Positions 25,291 to 34,385 are shown, numbered from the stretch's first letter. The stretch is DNA of 64,000 nucleotides from an uncultured Tropicimonas sp. (GCA_947497945.1 CANMIP010000029.1:1-64000); one strand, 5' to 3'. Notes: generated by a model from the sequence alone, not told the origin. Program-made: numbers and translations.

Positions 25291-26271
25291 TCACTCGGGC
25301 GGCCGGTCGCTCGCCGCGCGTTGCCGGGTCGGGGTGACGTCGTAGCGGGCGCGGTAGACACGGGAGAAATGCCCCGTCGAGCCGAAGCCGCAGGCATGGG
25401 CGATCTCGGTCACCGACATTTCGGTCTGCAGCAGCAGGTTGCGCGCCCGCTCCAGCCGCAGGTCGGTGGCGAATTTCTTCGGGCTGCATTTCATGTAGCG
25501 CCCGAAGAGCCGTTCGAGCTGCCGGGTCGATATGCCGAGTTCCGCCGCGATCTCGGGGGGCGACATCGGCTCCTCCATCCGGTCGGTCATCAGCCGAACC
25601 GCATCGGCGATATGGCGGTTGCGCAGCCCGTAGCGCGATTGCAGCGAGTAGCGCTGGGCGGCGTCGGCATTGCGCGCGGTGTTGTAGAGCATCTGGTCGG
25701 AGACGGCGATTGCGAGATCGGTGCCATGCGCCCGGCCGATGAGATGCAGCATGAGATCCGCCGTCGCCGTGCCCCCGGACGCGGTGGGGTACTTGGAATC
25801 GGGGACATAGACGCTGCGGATCAGCCGCACCTGCGGGAAGAGCTCTTCGAACCCGTCATGGAACTGCCAGTGGATCGTCGCCCGCCGCCCGTCCAGCAGC
25901 CCGGCCTTGGCCAGCACATAGGCGCCGGAGCAGAGCGCGCCGATCTTCGTGCCCCGCGCTCGCTCGCGGCGGATATAGGCCAGCAGGCCCGGCGAGATCC
26001 GTTGCTCGACATTATGCCCTGACAGGATCAGCAGCGTGTCGCCGGAGGGCACGGGCTCCAGCCCGTAATCGACAAGCGTCCGCGTCCCGTTCGAGCAGAC
26101 GGCTTCGCGCCCGTTTTCCGAGGCCAGCCGCCAGCGATAAAGCGCTCGGTCCTGAAGCATGTTGGCAATGCGAAGGGGTTCGATCGCGCAGGAGAATGCG
26201 AGATGCGTGAAATCCTCGACAAGGAGGATGGTGAAGCCCTGAATGTCGGTTTCGGTCGTCGACCCGTCCAT
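25291..26271 (-). CDS. GlxA-type regulator: DJ-1/amidotransferase-like domain plus AraC HTH
   Basis: The 326-residue protein joins an N-terminal DJ-1/PfpI-like ligand domain (about residues 10-190; ILLVEDFTHLAFSCAIEPLR, then K-I-G-A-L-C-S-G-A-Y) to a C-terminal AraC double helix-turn-helix (about 220-315; AAELGISTRQLERLFGRYM and GFGSTGHFSRVYR). Regulators of this shape (GbdR, CdhR, ArgR) control glycine betaine, carnitine, choline and arginine catabolism in Pseudomonas and relatives. It is divergent from the GntR operon (94 bp) and 242 bp upstream of the DoeA-like/argE pair on the same strand. The start at 26271 follows from fold alignment. Confidence 0.87.
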   Translation of the reverse strand: MDGSTTETDIQGFTILLVEDFTHLAFSCAIEPLRIANMLQDRALYRWRLASENGREAVCSNGTRTLVDYGLEPVPSGDTLLILSGHNVEQRISPGLLAYIRRERARGTKIGALCSGAYVLAKAGLLDGRRATIHWQFHDGFEELFPQVRLIRSVYVPDSKYPTASGGTATADLMLHLIGRAHGTDLAIAVSDQMLYNTARNADAAQRYSLQSRYGLRNRHIADAVRLMTDRMEEPMSPPEIAAELGISTRQLERLFGRYMKCSPKKFATDLRLERARNLLLQTEMSVTEIAHACGFGSTGHFSRVYRARYDVTPTRQRAASDRPPE

Positions 26272-26329
26272 TTTTGCCGTGTTCTGTTCGCGATTCCCCT
26301 GTTCTACATTGGGACAAGAAAAATACAAA

Positions 26330-26339
26330 CTGTATACAG
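26330..26339. promoter_or_regulatory. GntR-type operator candidate
   Basis: CTGTATACAG is a perfect 10-bp palindrome placed 26 bp before the GntR start. Its core TGTATACA fits the GT-N2-AC arrangement of FadR-subfamily GntR operators. It lies between the divergent GlxA-type and GntR genes and could govern both. Confidence 0.5.
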
Positions 26340-26365
26340 ATCGTATCCAGCGGCAGGAGCGCCCC

Positions 26366-27076
26366 ATGACCGACCCTGACCCAACGCCGAAAACCGCCGC
26401 CTGTGAAGATTTGCGCCGGTCCATCCTGCTGCAGGAGATCGCGCCCGGCACGCCGCTCGACGAGGCCGCGCTCTGCGCCCGCTATGGGATGTCGCGCACG
26501 CCGCTGCGCGAGGTGATGCAGCAGCTTGCCGGCGAGGGCTATGTCGTCCAGCGGCAGAAACGCGGGGCACAGGTCTCCGACATGTCGCACAAGACGCTGC
26601 GCGATTTCTTCCTCGCCGCGCCGATGATCTATGCCGCGGTCCTGCAACTGGCCACGGCCAATGCGACCGCCGCGCAGCTGCGCGCGCTCAAGGCGGCGCA
26701 GCAGGATTTCCGGGACGCGCTGGATGGCGGCGACGTGGCCGAGCGCACGCTGGCCAATGACCGGTTCCACAGGGTGACCGGCGATATGGCGGATAATCTC
26801 TACCTGTTGCCCAGCTTCTACCGCCTGCTGATCGATCACGCGCGGATCGGGATGACCTTCTTCCATTCCCGCTCGGCGGAGCGGGCCGAAACGCTGGCCG
26901 CCTCGGCGCGCCAGCATGACGCGATGATCGCGGCCATCGAGGATCGCGACCCGACCGCCGCCACCCAGCTGGCGCAAGCGCATTGGGCGCTGTCGCGCCA
27001 CGAAATCGAGCAATTCGTGATGCCGGAGGGGCTGGACGCCCCTCTCGGTGCCGCGCCCCGCGCCGCTGCCCTGTGA
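26366..27076 (+). CDS. GntR-family (FCD-type) transcriptional regulator
   Basis: The 236-residue protein has an N-terminal winged helix (about residues 10-75, with ARYGMSRTPLREVMQQLAGE and the GYVVQRQKRGAQV wing) and an all-helical FCD-type effector domain (about 90-220). The FCD metal-ligand histidines are partly recognisable (N-D-R-F-H and Q-H-D). It is the first gene of a likely operon with the DapA-like, aldehyde dehydrogenase and FAD oxidoreductase genes (7 bp to the next start). Such regulators usually sense a pathway intermediate and repress their own operon. The ATG at 26366 follows GGCAGGAG. Confidence 0.88.
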   Translation: MTDPDPTPKTAACEDLRRSILLQEIAPGTPLDEAALCARYGMSRTPLREVMQQLAGEGYVVQRQKRGAQVSDMSHKTLRDFFLAAPMIYAAVLQLATANATAAQLRALKAAQQDFRDALDGGDVAERTLANDRFHRVTGDMADNLYLLPSFYRLLIDHARIGMTFFHSRSAERAETLAASARQHDAMIAAIEDRDPTAATQLAQAHWALSRHEIEQFVMPEGLDAPLGAAPRAAAL

Positions 27077-27083
27077 GGATGCG

Positions 27084-28001
27084 ATGACAGCCAGAATGCG
27101 TTTTTCCGGAATCTACACGCCCGTCGTGACCCCCTATGACGCCGAGGGCACTGCCCGGCTCGATGCGTTGGAGGCGGTGATCGAGCATCTGGTCGCCGCC
27201 GGCGTGCATGGCGTGATCTCGGGCGGCTCGACGGGCGAGAACTATGCCCAGACGGTCGAGGAGCGGGTGGCGCTGGCGCGGTTCACCAAAGCGCGGCTGG
27301 ACGGGCGCCTGCCGCTGATTGTCGGCACCGGCGCCATGCGCACGGCAGACAGTCTCGCGCTGGCCAAAGCCGCGCGCGAGATGGGCGCTGACGCGATCCT
27401 CGTCGCCTCGCCGCCCTATGCCGTGCCGACCGAGCAGGAAAACGCGCTCAACGTGCTGGCCATCGACCGCGCGGCCGACCTGCCGATCATGCTCTACAAT
27501 TATCCCGGCCGCACCGGCACCCATATGGGCGACGCGTTTCTCGACCGGGTGGGGCGGTCGCGCAATATCTGCGCGATCAAGGAAAGCTCGGGCGATATCA
27601 ACCGCGTCCACACGCTGGCGCGCGACTACCCGCATATCCAGATGCTCTGCGGTATGGACGACCAGGCGCTGGAATTCTTCGCCTGGGGCGCGCCGGGCTG
27701 GGTTTGCGCAGGATCGAACTTCCTGCCGCGCGAGCATGTCGCGCTCTGGCGCGCCTGCGCGGTGGAAGGGGATTTCGCCAAGGGGCGGCGGATCATGTCG
27801 GCGATGATGCCGCTGATGCGGGTGCTGGAGCAGGGCGGGAAGTTCATCCAATGCGTAAAGCACGGGGTGGAGATGGCCGGGCTGGAGGCCGGGCCGCCGC
27901 GCCCGCCGCTCAAACCGCTCAACAAGGATGACAAGCGGCAGTTGGAACTGGTGGTGCGGGTCCTGAAACGGACCATCGCCGAGATCGAGGCGGAGGGCTG
28001 A
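27084..28001 (+). CDS. DapA-family (class I aldolase-type) lyase/deaminase
   Basis: The 305-residue TIM-barrel protein keeps the family's catalytic set: G-G-S-T-G-E-N near residue 46, the tyrosine in Y-N-Y-P-G-R-T-G, and the Schiff-base lysine in A-I-K-E-S-S-G-D. DapA itself is unlikely given the catabolic context. Members of this family also act as 2-keto-3-deoxy aldolases and as the deaminase/dehydratase of the hydroxyproline pathway (pyrroline-4-hydroxy-2-carboxylate deaminase). It is followed after 2 bp by an aldehyde dehydrogenase and then an FAD oxidoreductase, a trio that fits cyclic imino acid breakdown. The fold is certain; the reaction is inferred. Confidence 0.82.
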   Translation: MTARMRFSGIYTPVVTPYDAEGTARLDALEAVIEHLVAAGVHGVISGGSTGENYAQTVEERVALARFTKARLDGRLPLIVGTGAMRTADSLALAKAAREMGADAILVASPPYAVPTEQENALNVLAIDRAADLPIMLYNYPGRTGTHMGDAFLDRVGRSRNICAIKESSGDINRVHTLARDYPHIQMLCGMDDQALEFFAWGAPGWVCAGSNFLPREHVALWRACAVEGDFAKGRRIMSAMMPLMRVLEQGGKFIQCVKHGVEMAGLEAGPPRPPLKPLNKDDKRQLELVVRVLKRTIAEIEAEG

Positions 28002-28003
28002 GA

Positions 28004-29503
28004 ATGGACGATTTGCTGACCCATGAGGAATACAGGGCCATCGCGCGCGACCTGCTCTTGCCGAGCACGGCCTTCATCGACGGCGCCTGGCGCCCGGCAG
28101 CTTCCGGCGCGACATTCGAGACGGTGAACCCGGCCACCGGCGCGGTGCTCGCGGAGATCTCCGCCTGTGGCGCGGAGGATGTGGATTTCGCCGTCGCCAG
28201 GGCGCGGGAGGCTTTCGAGGATGGCCGCTGGTCGAAGCGCCCCCCCTCCGAGCGCAAGGAGGTGCTGATCCGCCTGGCCAGGCGGATCGCCCGCAATGCG
28301 CGCGAGCTGGCGGTGCTGGAAAGCCTCGACTCCGGCAAGACGATCTATGATTGCGAAACCGTGGACCTGCCCGAGACCATCCACTGTCTCAAGTGGCATG
28401 CCGAGGCGATCGACAAGATCTACGACCAGGTCGCGCCCGCCTCCGACGACCATATCGCCATGATCCTCCGCGAGCCGGTGGGCGTGGTCGGACTGGTGCT
28501 GCCGTGGAATTTCCCGCTGCTGATGCTGGCCTGGAAGATCGGGCCCGCGCTTGCAGCGGGATGCTCGGTGGTGGTGAAACCGGCCGAGGAGACCTCGATG
28601 ACCGCGCTGCGCGTGGCCGAACTGGCCGTGGAGGCGGGGCTGCCGAAGGGTGTGTTCAACGTCGTCCCCGGCGGCGGGCCGGAGGTCGGCGAGCCGCTCG
28701 GCCGGCACATGGATGTCGACATGGTCTCTTTCACCGGCTCGACCGAGACCGGGCGCCGCTTCCTGCATTACGCCGCCGACAGCAACCTCAAGGAGGTGGT
28801 GCTGGAGATGGGCGGCAAGAATCCCTGCATCGTGCTGGAGGATGCCGAGACACTCGATCGGGTTGCCGCGCATGTGGTCAATGGCGCTTTCTGGAACATG
28901 GGCGAGAACTGTTCGGCGACCTCCCGGCTGATCGTCCATGCGGATATAAAGGACGCGCTGCTCGCCCGTATCCTCGCCCATGCGCGCGAATGGGTCCTGG
29001 GCGACCCGCTGGATCCGGAGACCCGCATTGGCGCGCTGGTCTCGACGGCGCATTTCGAGAAGGTCGCGGCCTATCTCGATGCTGGTATCAAGACCCATCT
29101 GGGCGGGGGGACCGAGGGCGGGGCCTGGGTCGAGCCGACGGTGATGGAGGTCGAGCGGCTCTCGCCCGCCGCGCGCGAGGAGATCTTCGGGCCCGTTCTC
29201 TCGGTCCTGACGGTGCGCGGCTACGACGAGGCCATCGCGCTGGCCAATGACACCGAGTACGGGCTGGCCGCCTCGATCTTCACCGCCAATATCAAGCGCG
29301 CGCTGCGCGGGGCGCGGGCGTTGCGCGCCGGTACGGTCACGGTGAACAGCTATGGCGAGGGCGATATCTCCACGCCCTTCGGCGGTTTCAAGGCCTCCGG
29401 TTTCGGCGGGCGAGACAACGGGTTGCACGCCCATGACCAATATACCCAGCTCAAGACGATCTGGGTCGACCTCGCGGATGATGATGACGAGGCGGTGGGG
29501 TGA
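28004..29503 (+). CDS. NAD(P)-dependent aldehyde dehydrogenase
   Basis: The 499-residue protein is a standard ALDH: L-P-W-N-F-P-L-L-M-L-A-W-K, K-P-A-E-E-T-S, the glutamate motif L-E-M-G-G-K-N-P, and the expected cysteine region FWNMGENCSATSR with the nucleophile at G-E-N-C. It resembles PuuC-like enzymes for gamma-aminobutyraldehyde-type substrates. Within the operon it probably oxidises a semialdehyde released by the DapA-like enzyme or the FAD oxidase. Its stop overlaps the GTG of the oxidoreductase by 4 bp. Confidence 0.9.
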   Translation: MDDLLTHEEYRAIARDLLLPSTAFIDGAWRPAASGATFETVNPATGAVLAEISACGAEDVDFAVARAREAFEDGRWSKRPPSERKEVLIRLARRIARNARELAVLESLDSGKTIYDCETVDLPETIHCLKWHAEAIDKIYDQVAPASDDHIAMILREPVGVVGLVLPWNFPLLMLAWKIGPALAAGCSVVVKPAEETSMTALRVAELAVEAGLPKGVFNVVPGGGPEVGEPLGRHMDVDMVSFTGSTETGRRFLHYAADSNLKEVVLEMGGKNPCIVLEDAETLDRVAAHVVNGAFWNMGENCSATSRLIVHADIKDALLARILAHAREWVLGDPLDPETRIGALVSTAHFEKVAAYLDAGIKTHLGGGTEGGAWVEPTVMEVERLSPAAREEIFGPVLSVLTVRGYDEAIALANDTEYGLAASIFTANIKRALRGARALRAGTVTVNSYGEGDISTPFGGFKASGFGGRDNGLHAHDQYTQLKTIWVDLADDDDEAVG

Positions 29504-30828
29504 CGCGCTACACCGCCTGTCGGCTGCCCAGACAGCCGGGGCCGGCGGGGTGGAACCGGCTGTTGCCGCCGCCCGGGCCGGCGCGGGTGCTCGATGAGGA
29601 CGCCACCGCAGACGTCGCGATCATCGGCGCGGGGTTTGCCGGGCTCTCCGCCGCGCGGCGGCTGGTGCAGCTCGATCCCGGCCTGAAAGTGGCGGTGCTG
29701 GAGGCGGGCCGCGTGGGCGAGGGGCCGGCGGGGCGCAATTCCGGCTTCATGATCGACCTGCCGCATGATCTCGCCTCCGAAAGCTATGCCGGGGCCGAGA
29801 GCCGGGACGCCGCGCAAACGCGTCTCAACCGCGTCGCCATCGGTTTCGCGGCGGAAGCGGCGGCAGATTACGGGCTGGGGCGCGCGGTGTTTGACCCTTG
29901 CGGCAAGATCAACGCCGCCGCCACGCGGGCAGGGGACGGGCATAACCGCGACTATGCCGCCCATCTCGCTATCATGGGCGAAGACCACAGGCTGCTCGAT
30001 GCGGCGGAAATGGCTGCGCTCACCGGCACGGAGTATTACAGCTCCGGCCTCTTCACCCCAGGCACCGTCATGCTGCAACCGGCCGCCTATATTCGCGGGC
30101 TGGCCGAGGGGCTGCGCCCCGCGATTGCGCTGCACGAGGACAGCCCGGTCACGGCGATCGTGGAGGAGGGCGCTGGCTGGCGGCTGGAGACGCCGCGCGC
30201 CGGTTTGCGCGCCACGAAGGTGATCCTCGCCAATAATGGCCATGCCGAGAGCTTCGGCTTTTTCGCCCGGCGGCTGATGCATGTCTTCACCTATGCCTCG
30301 ATGACCGAGCCGCTGCCTATCGGCGCGCTTGGCGGCGAGGCGCGCTGGAGCGTGACGCCGGCCGATCCGATGGGCACGACCGTGCGGCGGATCGCGGGCG
30401 AGGGCGCAGGGCGTCTCGTCCTGCGCAGCCGGTTCACCTTCAATGCCTCGATGGAGGTCTCGGACCGGGCGGTCGCGGCGGCGGGGCGGCTGCATGACCG
30501 CAAATTTGCCGAGCGTTTCCCGATGCTGGCCGGGACGGGCATGGAGTTTCGCTGGGCCGGGGCGCTCTGCCTGAGCTGGAACGGCGTCCCGGCGCATGGC
30601 GAGGTGGCGCGCGGGATCTATTCCGCGGTCTGCCAGAACGGGTTGGGGACGTCGAAGGGCACGCTGGCGGGGATGTCGGCGGCCGAGATGGCGATGGGGC
30701 AGGGGAGCGCGATCACCCGTGGCTTCGCGGAGATGGAGGCGCCGAAGCGCCTGCCACCGGAGCCCCTTGCCACCATCGGCGCCAATGCGACGCTGCGGTG
30801 GAAGGAATGGCGCGCCGGCCGCGAGTGA
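29500..30828 (+). CDS. FAD-dependent amine/imino-acid oxidoreductase (DAO/PuuB type)
   Basis: The 442-residue protein has a dinucleotide-binding start D-V-A-I-I-G-A-G-F-A-G-L-S-A-A at about residues 38-52 and the R-N-S-G-F-M-I segment seen in PuuB/OrdL-type members of the D-amino acid oxidase superfamily. It probably oxidises an amine or secondary amino acid to an imine. The start is a GTG at 29500 overlapping the ALDH stop (GTGA), so translation is coupled. It ends the GntR operon and converges on the first solute-binding protein gene, with 22 bp between the stops. The substrate is unknown. Confidence 0.83.
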   Translation: MTRYTACRLPRQPGPAGWNRLLPPPGPARVLDEDATADVAIIGAGFAGLSAARRLVQLDPGLKVAVLEAGRVGEGPAGRNSGFMIDLPHDLASESYAGAESRDAAQTRLNRVAIGFAAEAAADYGLGRAVFDPCGKINAAATRAGDGHNRDYAAHLAIMGEDHRLLDAAEMAALTGTEYYSSGLFTPGTVMLQPAAYIRGLAEGLRPAIALHEDSPVTAIVEEGAGWRLETPRAGLRATKVILANNGHAESFGFFARRLMHVFTYASMTEPLPIGALGGEARWSVTPADPMGTTVRRIAGEGAGRLVLRSRFTFNASMEVSDRAVAAAGRLHDRKFAERFPMLAGTGMEFRWAGALCLSWNGVPAHGEVARGIYSAVCQNGLGTSKGTLAGMSAAEMAMGQGSAITRGFAEMEAPKRLPPEPLATIGANATLRWKEWRAGRE

Positions 30829-30850
30829 CGGCGCGCCGAGGGGCTATAGA

Positions 30851-32431
30851 TCAGGCGAAGGACCAGCGCTCCATCCAGCGCTCGCCGTCCTGGTCGAAGT
30901 TCGACGCCATGTCGCCATAGGAGACCTTGTCGCTGGTGGCGAAGACGAAATTGGCGAACATCGGCAGGACCGTGCCGCCATCCGTCGAGACGAGTTGCTG
31001 CATCTCGTAATACATCTCGCGCCGCTTTGCCTCGTCCAGCTCGGCCCGCGCCATGACGAGCAGCTCGTCGAACCGGGCGTTCTTCCAGTAGCTGTCATTC
31101 CAGTCGGCGCCACCGGCGAAGGCGGTGGTGAAGATCTGGTCCTCGGTCGGACGGCCACCCCAGTAGACGGCGCAGAACTCGTGCTTGAGCCAGACATCGG
31201 ACCAGTAGCCGTCATTCGGCACCCGGTTGACGTCGATCGTGATGCCCGCCTTGGAGGCGGAGTTCTGGTAGAGCACTGCTGCGTCCACGGCGCCGGGGAA
31301 GGCGGCATCGGCGGCGGAGAGCTTGATGTTCATCCCGTCGAGCCCGGCCTCCTTGAGGTAGAACTTCGCCTTGTCCGGATCATAGGGCGTCTGGGCGAGA
31401 TCGGGGTCGTGGAAGCGATAGCTCGGGCCGATCGGCTGGTCCTTGCCCACGGTGCCGTGGCCGAAGAGGATCTTGTCCACGAGCTCCTGCCGGTCGATCG
31501 CGTGCTTGAGCGCCAGGCGCACATTGGCATTGTCGACCGGGGCCAAGTCCGCCCGCGCGGCGAAGCTGTAATATTGCGGGCCGGCGATCGAATGGATGGC
31601 GACGCCGGGCTTGCGGCCCAAAAGGCCGACGGTCTTGAGGTCCAGCTTGTCGATCACGTCGACATCGCCGGAGATCAGCGCCGTGGTGCGGGCGTTCAGG
31701 TCGAGGATCGACAGCATCTCGACGGCGTCGAAGAAGCCCCGGTCCTGGTCCCAGTCATTCTCGAACCGCTCGAAGCGGGCAACCACGCCGGGGTCGAACT
31801 CGACCAGCTTGTAGGCGCCGCAGCCATCGCCGGAGCGCCAGTCGATGCTGCCTTCACCGTCGGAGGGGCAGATCGCCATGTGGTAATCGGTGAAGACGAA
31901 GGGGAAGTCCGCGCTGCCGGTTTCCAGCTCGAAGACCACCGTGTCCTCGCCCTCCTTGGAGATGCTGACAATCGGCGCAACGAGCGGCTTGGCCACCGAC
32001 TTGGAATCCTCGCCACGGTGATAGTCGACCGAGGCAATGACATCGTCGAGAGTCACCGGTTTGCCGGAATGGAAGGTCATGCCCTGGCGTATCTTGAAGC
32101 GCCAGACCTTGGCGTCGGGGCTGGCTTCCCAGCTCTCCGCGACTTCGGGCTGGAGCGAGCCGTCGACGCCGACCTTGGTCAGGAAACCGTTCATCCCGAA
32201 GGTCAGTGCCACGGTGAAACCGTTGGTCCAGGTTGCGGGATCGAGCGTGTCGCCGGTATTGCCGTGGCCCTTGGCGGCGCGGATGGTTCCGCCGCGCTTG
32301 GGCTGGGCAAGCGCCGGACGGGTGCTCAGCAACGTCCCCGCTGAAACCAGTCCGGCAGCGGCGGCGGTGGTACCAAGAAAGGCGCGGCGTGTCGGTCGCG
32401 CGAAGGACGGAGTCTTGCTTTTGTAGCTCAT
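30851..32431 (-). CDS. Family 5 ABC solute-binding protein (copy 1 of a tandem pair)
   Basis: The 526-residue protein has a twin-arginine signal (R-P-T-R-R-A-F-L-G-T-T-A-A-A-A-G, cleavage after A-L-A) and the peptide/nickel SBP_bac_5 fold, including F-H-S-G-K-P-V-T and the N-D-G-Y-W-S-D-V-W segment. It captures a substrate in the periplasm for a Dpp-type transporter. No permease is adjacent; the nearest set is at 39489-43183. It is a clear paralogue of the protein at 32802-34385, sharing signal, domain and flanking DNA. Family 5 proteins bind peptides, opines, glycosides or betaine-like compounds, so the ligand cannot be assigned. Confidence 0.9.
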   Translation of the reverse strand: MSYKSKTPSFARPTRRAFLGTTAAAAGLVSAGTLLSTRPALAQPKRGGTIRAAKGHGNTGDTLDPATWTNGFTVALTFGMNGFLTKVGVDGSLQPEVAESWEASPDAKVWRFKIRQGMTFHSGKPVTLDDVIASVDYHRGEDSKSVAKPLVAPIVSISKEGEDTVVFELETGSADFPFVFTDYHMAICPSDGEGSIDWRSGDGCGAYKLVEFDPGVVARFERFENDWDQDRGFFDAVEMLSILDLNARTTALISGDVDVIDKLDLKTVGLLGRKPGVAIHSIAGPQYYSFAARADLAPVDNANVRLALKHAIDRQELVDKILFGHGTVGKDQPIGPSYRFHDPDLAQTPYDPDKAKFYLKEAGLDGMNIKLSAADAAFPGAVDAAVLYQNSASKAGITIDVNRVPNDGYWSDVWLKHEFCAVYWGGRPTEDQIFTTAFAGGADWNDSYWKNARFDELLVMARAELDEAKRREMYYEMQQLVSTDGGTVLPMFANFVFATSDKVSYGDMASNFDQDGERWMERWSFA

Positions 32432-32801
32432 ACTTCCCTGTCTTTTTTGCTTGCCGGCGCAATAAGCGGACCCGGCGTTGTCGATTTTCGACACTATGTG
32501 TCGGTTTTGGACAGTAGGCGCTGCGCCTTCGAAAGGGAAGCCCGAGCTCGTGCCGAGCGAGCTTGACCCGTCAGCCGAATGCCGTCTCCCGCCGCATGGC
32601 CGTCCCACGCCCTTCGACGCTGTGCTGGCATCCGAGCGGGGGTCGTGGTCACGGCCTGACGATCGGGGAAAGTGGCGTGCCTGACGGATCGCGGAGGCGG
32701 GTTTCTGTGCCGCGCGCCAGCGACCGGGATGGGCGCGATTGCGGCGGGGATTCCCGGGCAAGAGGCGCGCCGCCAGCGAGGGACGGCGCGCCCGGGGGCT
32801 A
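32432..32801. other. Promoter region between the duplicated binding-protein genes
   Basis: This 370-bp spacer has no coding sequence I can support. It holds the upstream region of the copy 1 gene, including the elements annotated separately at 32474-32540. The rest is GC-rich, and downstream of copy 2 it contains a GGCGCGCC-rich stretch also found after copy 1. Confidence 0.4.
32474..32540 (-). promoter_or_regulatory. Conserved upstream element of binding-protein copy 1
   Basis: On the plus strand it reads GGCGTTGTCGATTTT (32474-32488), then the inverted repeat CGACAC-tat-GTGTCG (32489-32503) with ATGTGTCGGTT (32496-32506), and CGAAAGGGAAG (32530-32540). All three blocks recur in the same order and almost the same spacing upstream of copy 2 (34426-34493), so they probably bind a shared regulator. 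Confidence 0.55.
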
Positions 32802-34385
32802 TCAGGCGAAGGACCAGCGCTCCCACCAGCGGTGGCCGTCCTTGTCCCAATGCGAGGACAGCTGGTCGCCGCCAGTATCGACACCGGGCCCGGTGGCGAA
32901 GACGTAATTGGCGAACATCGGGATGATCGCGCCGCCATCCTCGTTCAGCAGCAGCTGCATCTCGTAATACATCGCGCGGCGCTTGTCCTCGTCGAGCTCG
33001 GCGCGGGCGGCCAGCAGCAGCTCGTTGAACCGGGGATTCTCCCAGAACGTGTCGTTCCAGGCGGCGCCGGCGGCGTAAGCGGTGGTGAACATCGCGTCTT
33101 CCGTCGGTCGTCCGCCCCAATAGACCGCGCTGAACGGGTGCTGCATCCAGACATCCGACCAATAGCCGTCATTCGGGACCCGCTTGACGTCGATGGTGAT
33201 GCCGGCGGCGGCGGCCGAGTTTTGGAACAGGATCGCCGCGTCCACGGCGCCGCCAAAGGCGGCATCGGCGGCCGAAAGCTCGACATTCAGGCTGTCGAGC
33301 CCGGCTTCCTTCAGGTGGAACCTTGCCTTGTCGGGGTCGTATTCCGTCTGCGCCATCTCGCTGTTGAAGAATTGCTGGCCGCGGCCGATCGGGTGGTCAT
33401 TGCCGACCGAACCATAGCCGAACAGGATCTTGTCGACCATTTCCTGGCGGTTGATGCCGAATTTGAGGGCGCGGCGGACATGGTTGTCCGTGAACGGATC
33501 CTTGTTGACCGACATCGCGAAAGTGTAATGCTGGTTGCCCGCCACCGAGTGGATGTTGATCTTCGGGTCCCGGGTCAGCAGGCCGACCGTCTTCAGGTCG
33601 ATCCGGTCGATCATGTTCACGTCGCCGGAAACAAGCGCCGTGGTGCGCGCATTGGGGTCGAGAATGGCGAGAACTTCGATCTCGTCGAAATAGCCGCGCT
33701 CGGAATCCCAGTCGTTCTCGTTCTTGACCACCTTGACGCGCACGCCGGGTTCGAAATCGACGATCTTGTAGGGGCCGCAGCCATCGCCGGCGCGCCAGTC
33801 GATCCCGTCCTCGCCGCCCGCGGGCATGACCGGCAGGTGGTAATCGGTGAAGGTGAAGGGGAAATCGGCGCTGCCGGCGGAGAGCTTGAAGACGACCGTA
33901 TCGCCGTCGACCATGATCTCCTCGATCGGGTCGACCAACGGTTTTGCCGCCGAGGTGGAGCCTTCGCCGCGGTGGAAATTGATCGAGGCCGCAACGTCCT
34001 CGCCGGTGACCGGCTTGCCGGAATGGAAGGTCACGCCCTGGCGTATCCTGAACCGCCACTCGGTCGCGTCCGGGGTTGCTTCCCAGCTCTCGGCGATCTG
34101 CGGCTCCAGCGAACCGTCACGGCGCACGCCGGTCAGGTAGCCGCAATAGCCGTAGCCGAGGCTGATCATGAAATCGCCGTCCCAGGTGCCGGGATTCATG
34201 GTGTCGGTGGTGGAGCCATGTCCCATCGCGGCGCGGAACGAGCCGCCGCGCTTGGGCTGGGCATGCGCCGGACGCAGGCCGAGCAAGGTGCCGGTCGAGA
34301 CGAGACCGGCAGCGGCGGCCGTGGTGCCGAGAAAGGCGCGGCGGGTCGGCCGCATGACGGACGAGCTCTTGTTGGTGTTCTTCAT
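32802..34385 (-). CDS. Family 5 ABC solute-binding protein (copy 2 of a tandem pair)
   Basis: This 527-residue paralogue of copy 1 has the same Tat signal (R-P-T-R-R-A-F-L-G-T-T, cleavage after A-H-A) and the same SBP_bac_5 domain with F-H-S-G-K-P-V-T and N-D-G-Y-W-S-D-V-W. By eye more than half of the residues match in the first 150 positions. Binding-site regions differ (for example L-G-Y-G-Y-C-G-Y-L instead of L-T-F-G-M-N-G-F-L), so the two may recognise different ligands. It lies downstream of the DddP-like gene on the same strand but has its own conserved upstream element, suggesting separate or additional transcription. Confidence 0.9.
   Translation of the reverse strand: MKNTNKSSSVMRPTRRAFLGTTAAAAGLVSTGTLLGLRPAHAQPKRGGSFRAAMGHGSTTDTMNPGTWDGDFMISLGYGYCGYLTGVRRDGSLEPQIAESWEATPDATEWRFRIRQGVTFHSGKPVTGEDVAASINFHRGEGSTSAAKPLVDPIEEIMVDGDTVVFKLSAGSADFPFTFTDYHLPVMPAGGEDGIDWRAGDGCGPYKIVDFEPGVRVKVVKNENDWDSERGYFDEIEVLAILDPNARTTALVSGDVNMIDRIDLKTVGLLTRDPKINIHSVAGNQHYTFAMSVNKDPFTDNHVRRALKFGINRQEMVDKILFGYGSVGNDHPIGRGQQFFNSEMAQTEYDPDKARFHLKEAGLDSLNVELSAADAAFGGAVDAAILFQNSAAAAGITIDVKRVPNDGYWSDVWMQHPFSAVYWGGRPTEDAMFTTAYAAGAAWNDTFWENPRFNELLLAARAELDEDKRRAMYYEMQLLLNEDGGAIIPMFANYVFATGPGVDTGGDQLSSHWDKDGHRWWERWSFA

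Noticed and set aside
26366-30828. Complete trans-4-hydroxyproline pathway
   Set aside because: No hydroxyproline epimerase is present, and the ALDH and FAD enzymes resemble putrescine-type enzymes, so only a tentative link is made.
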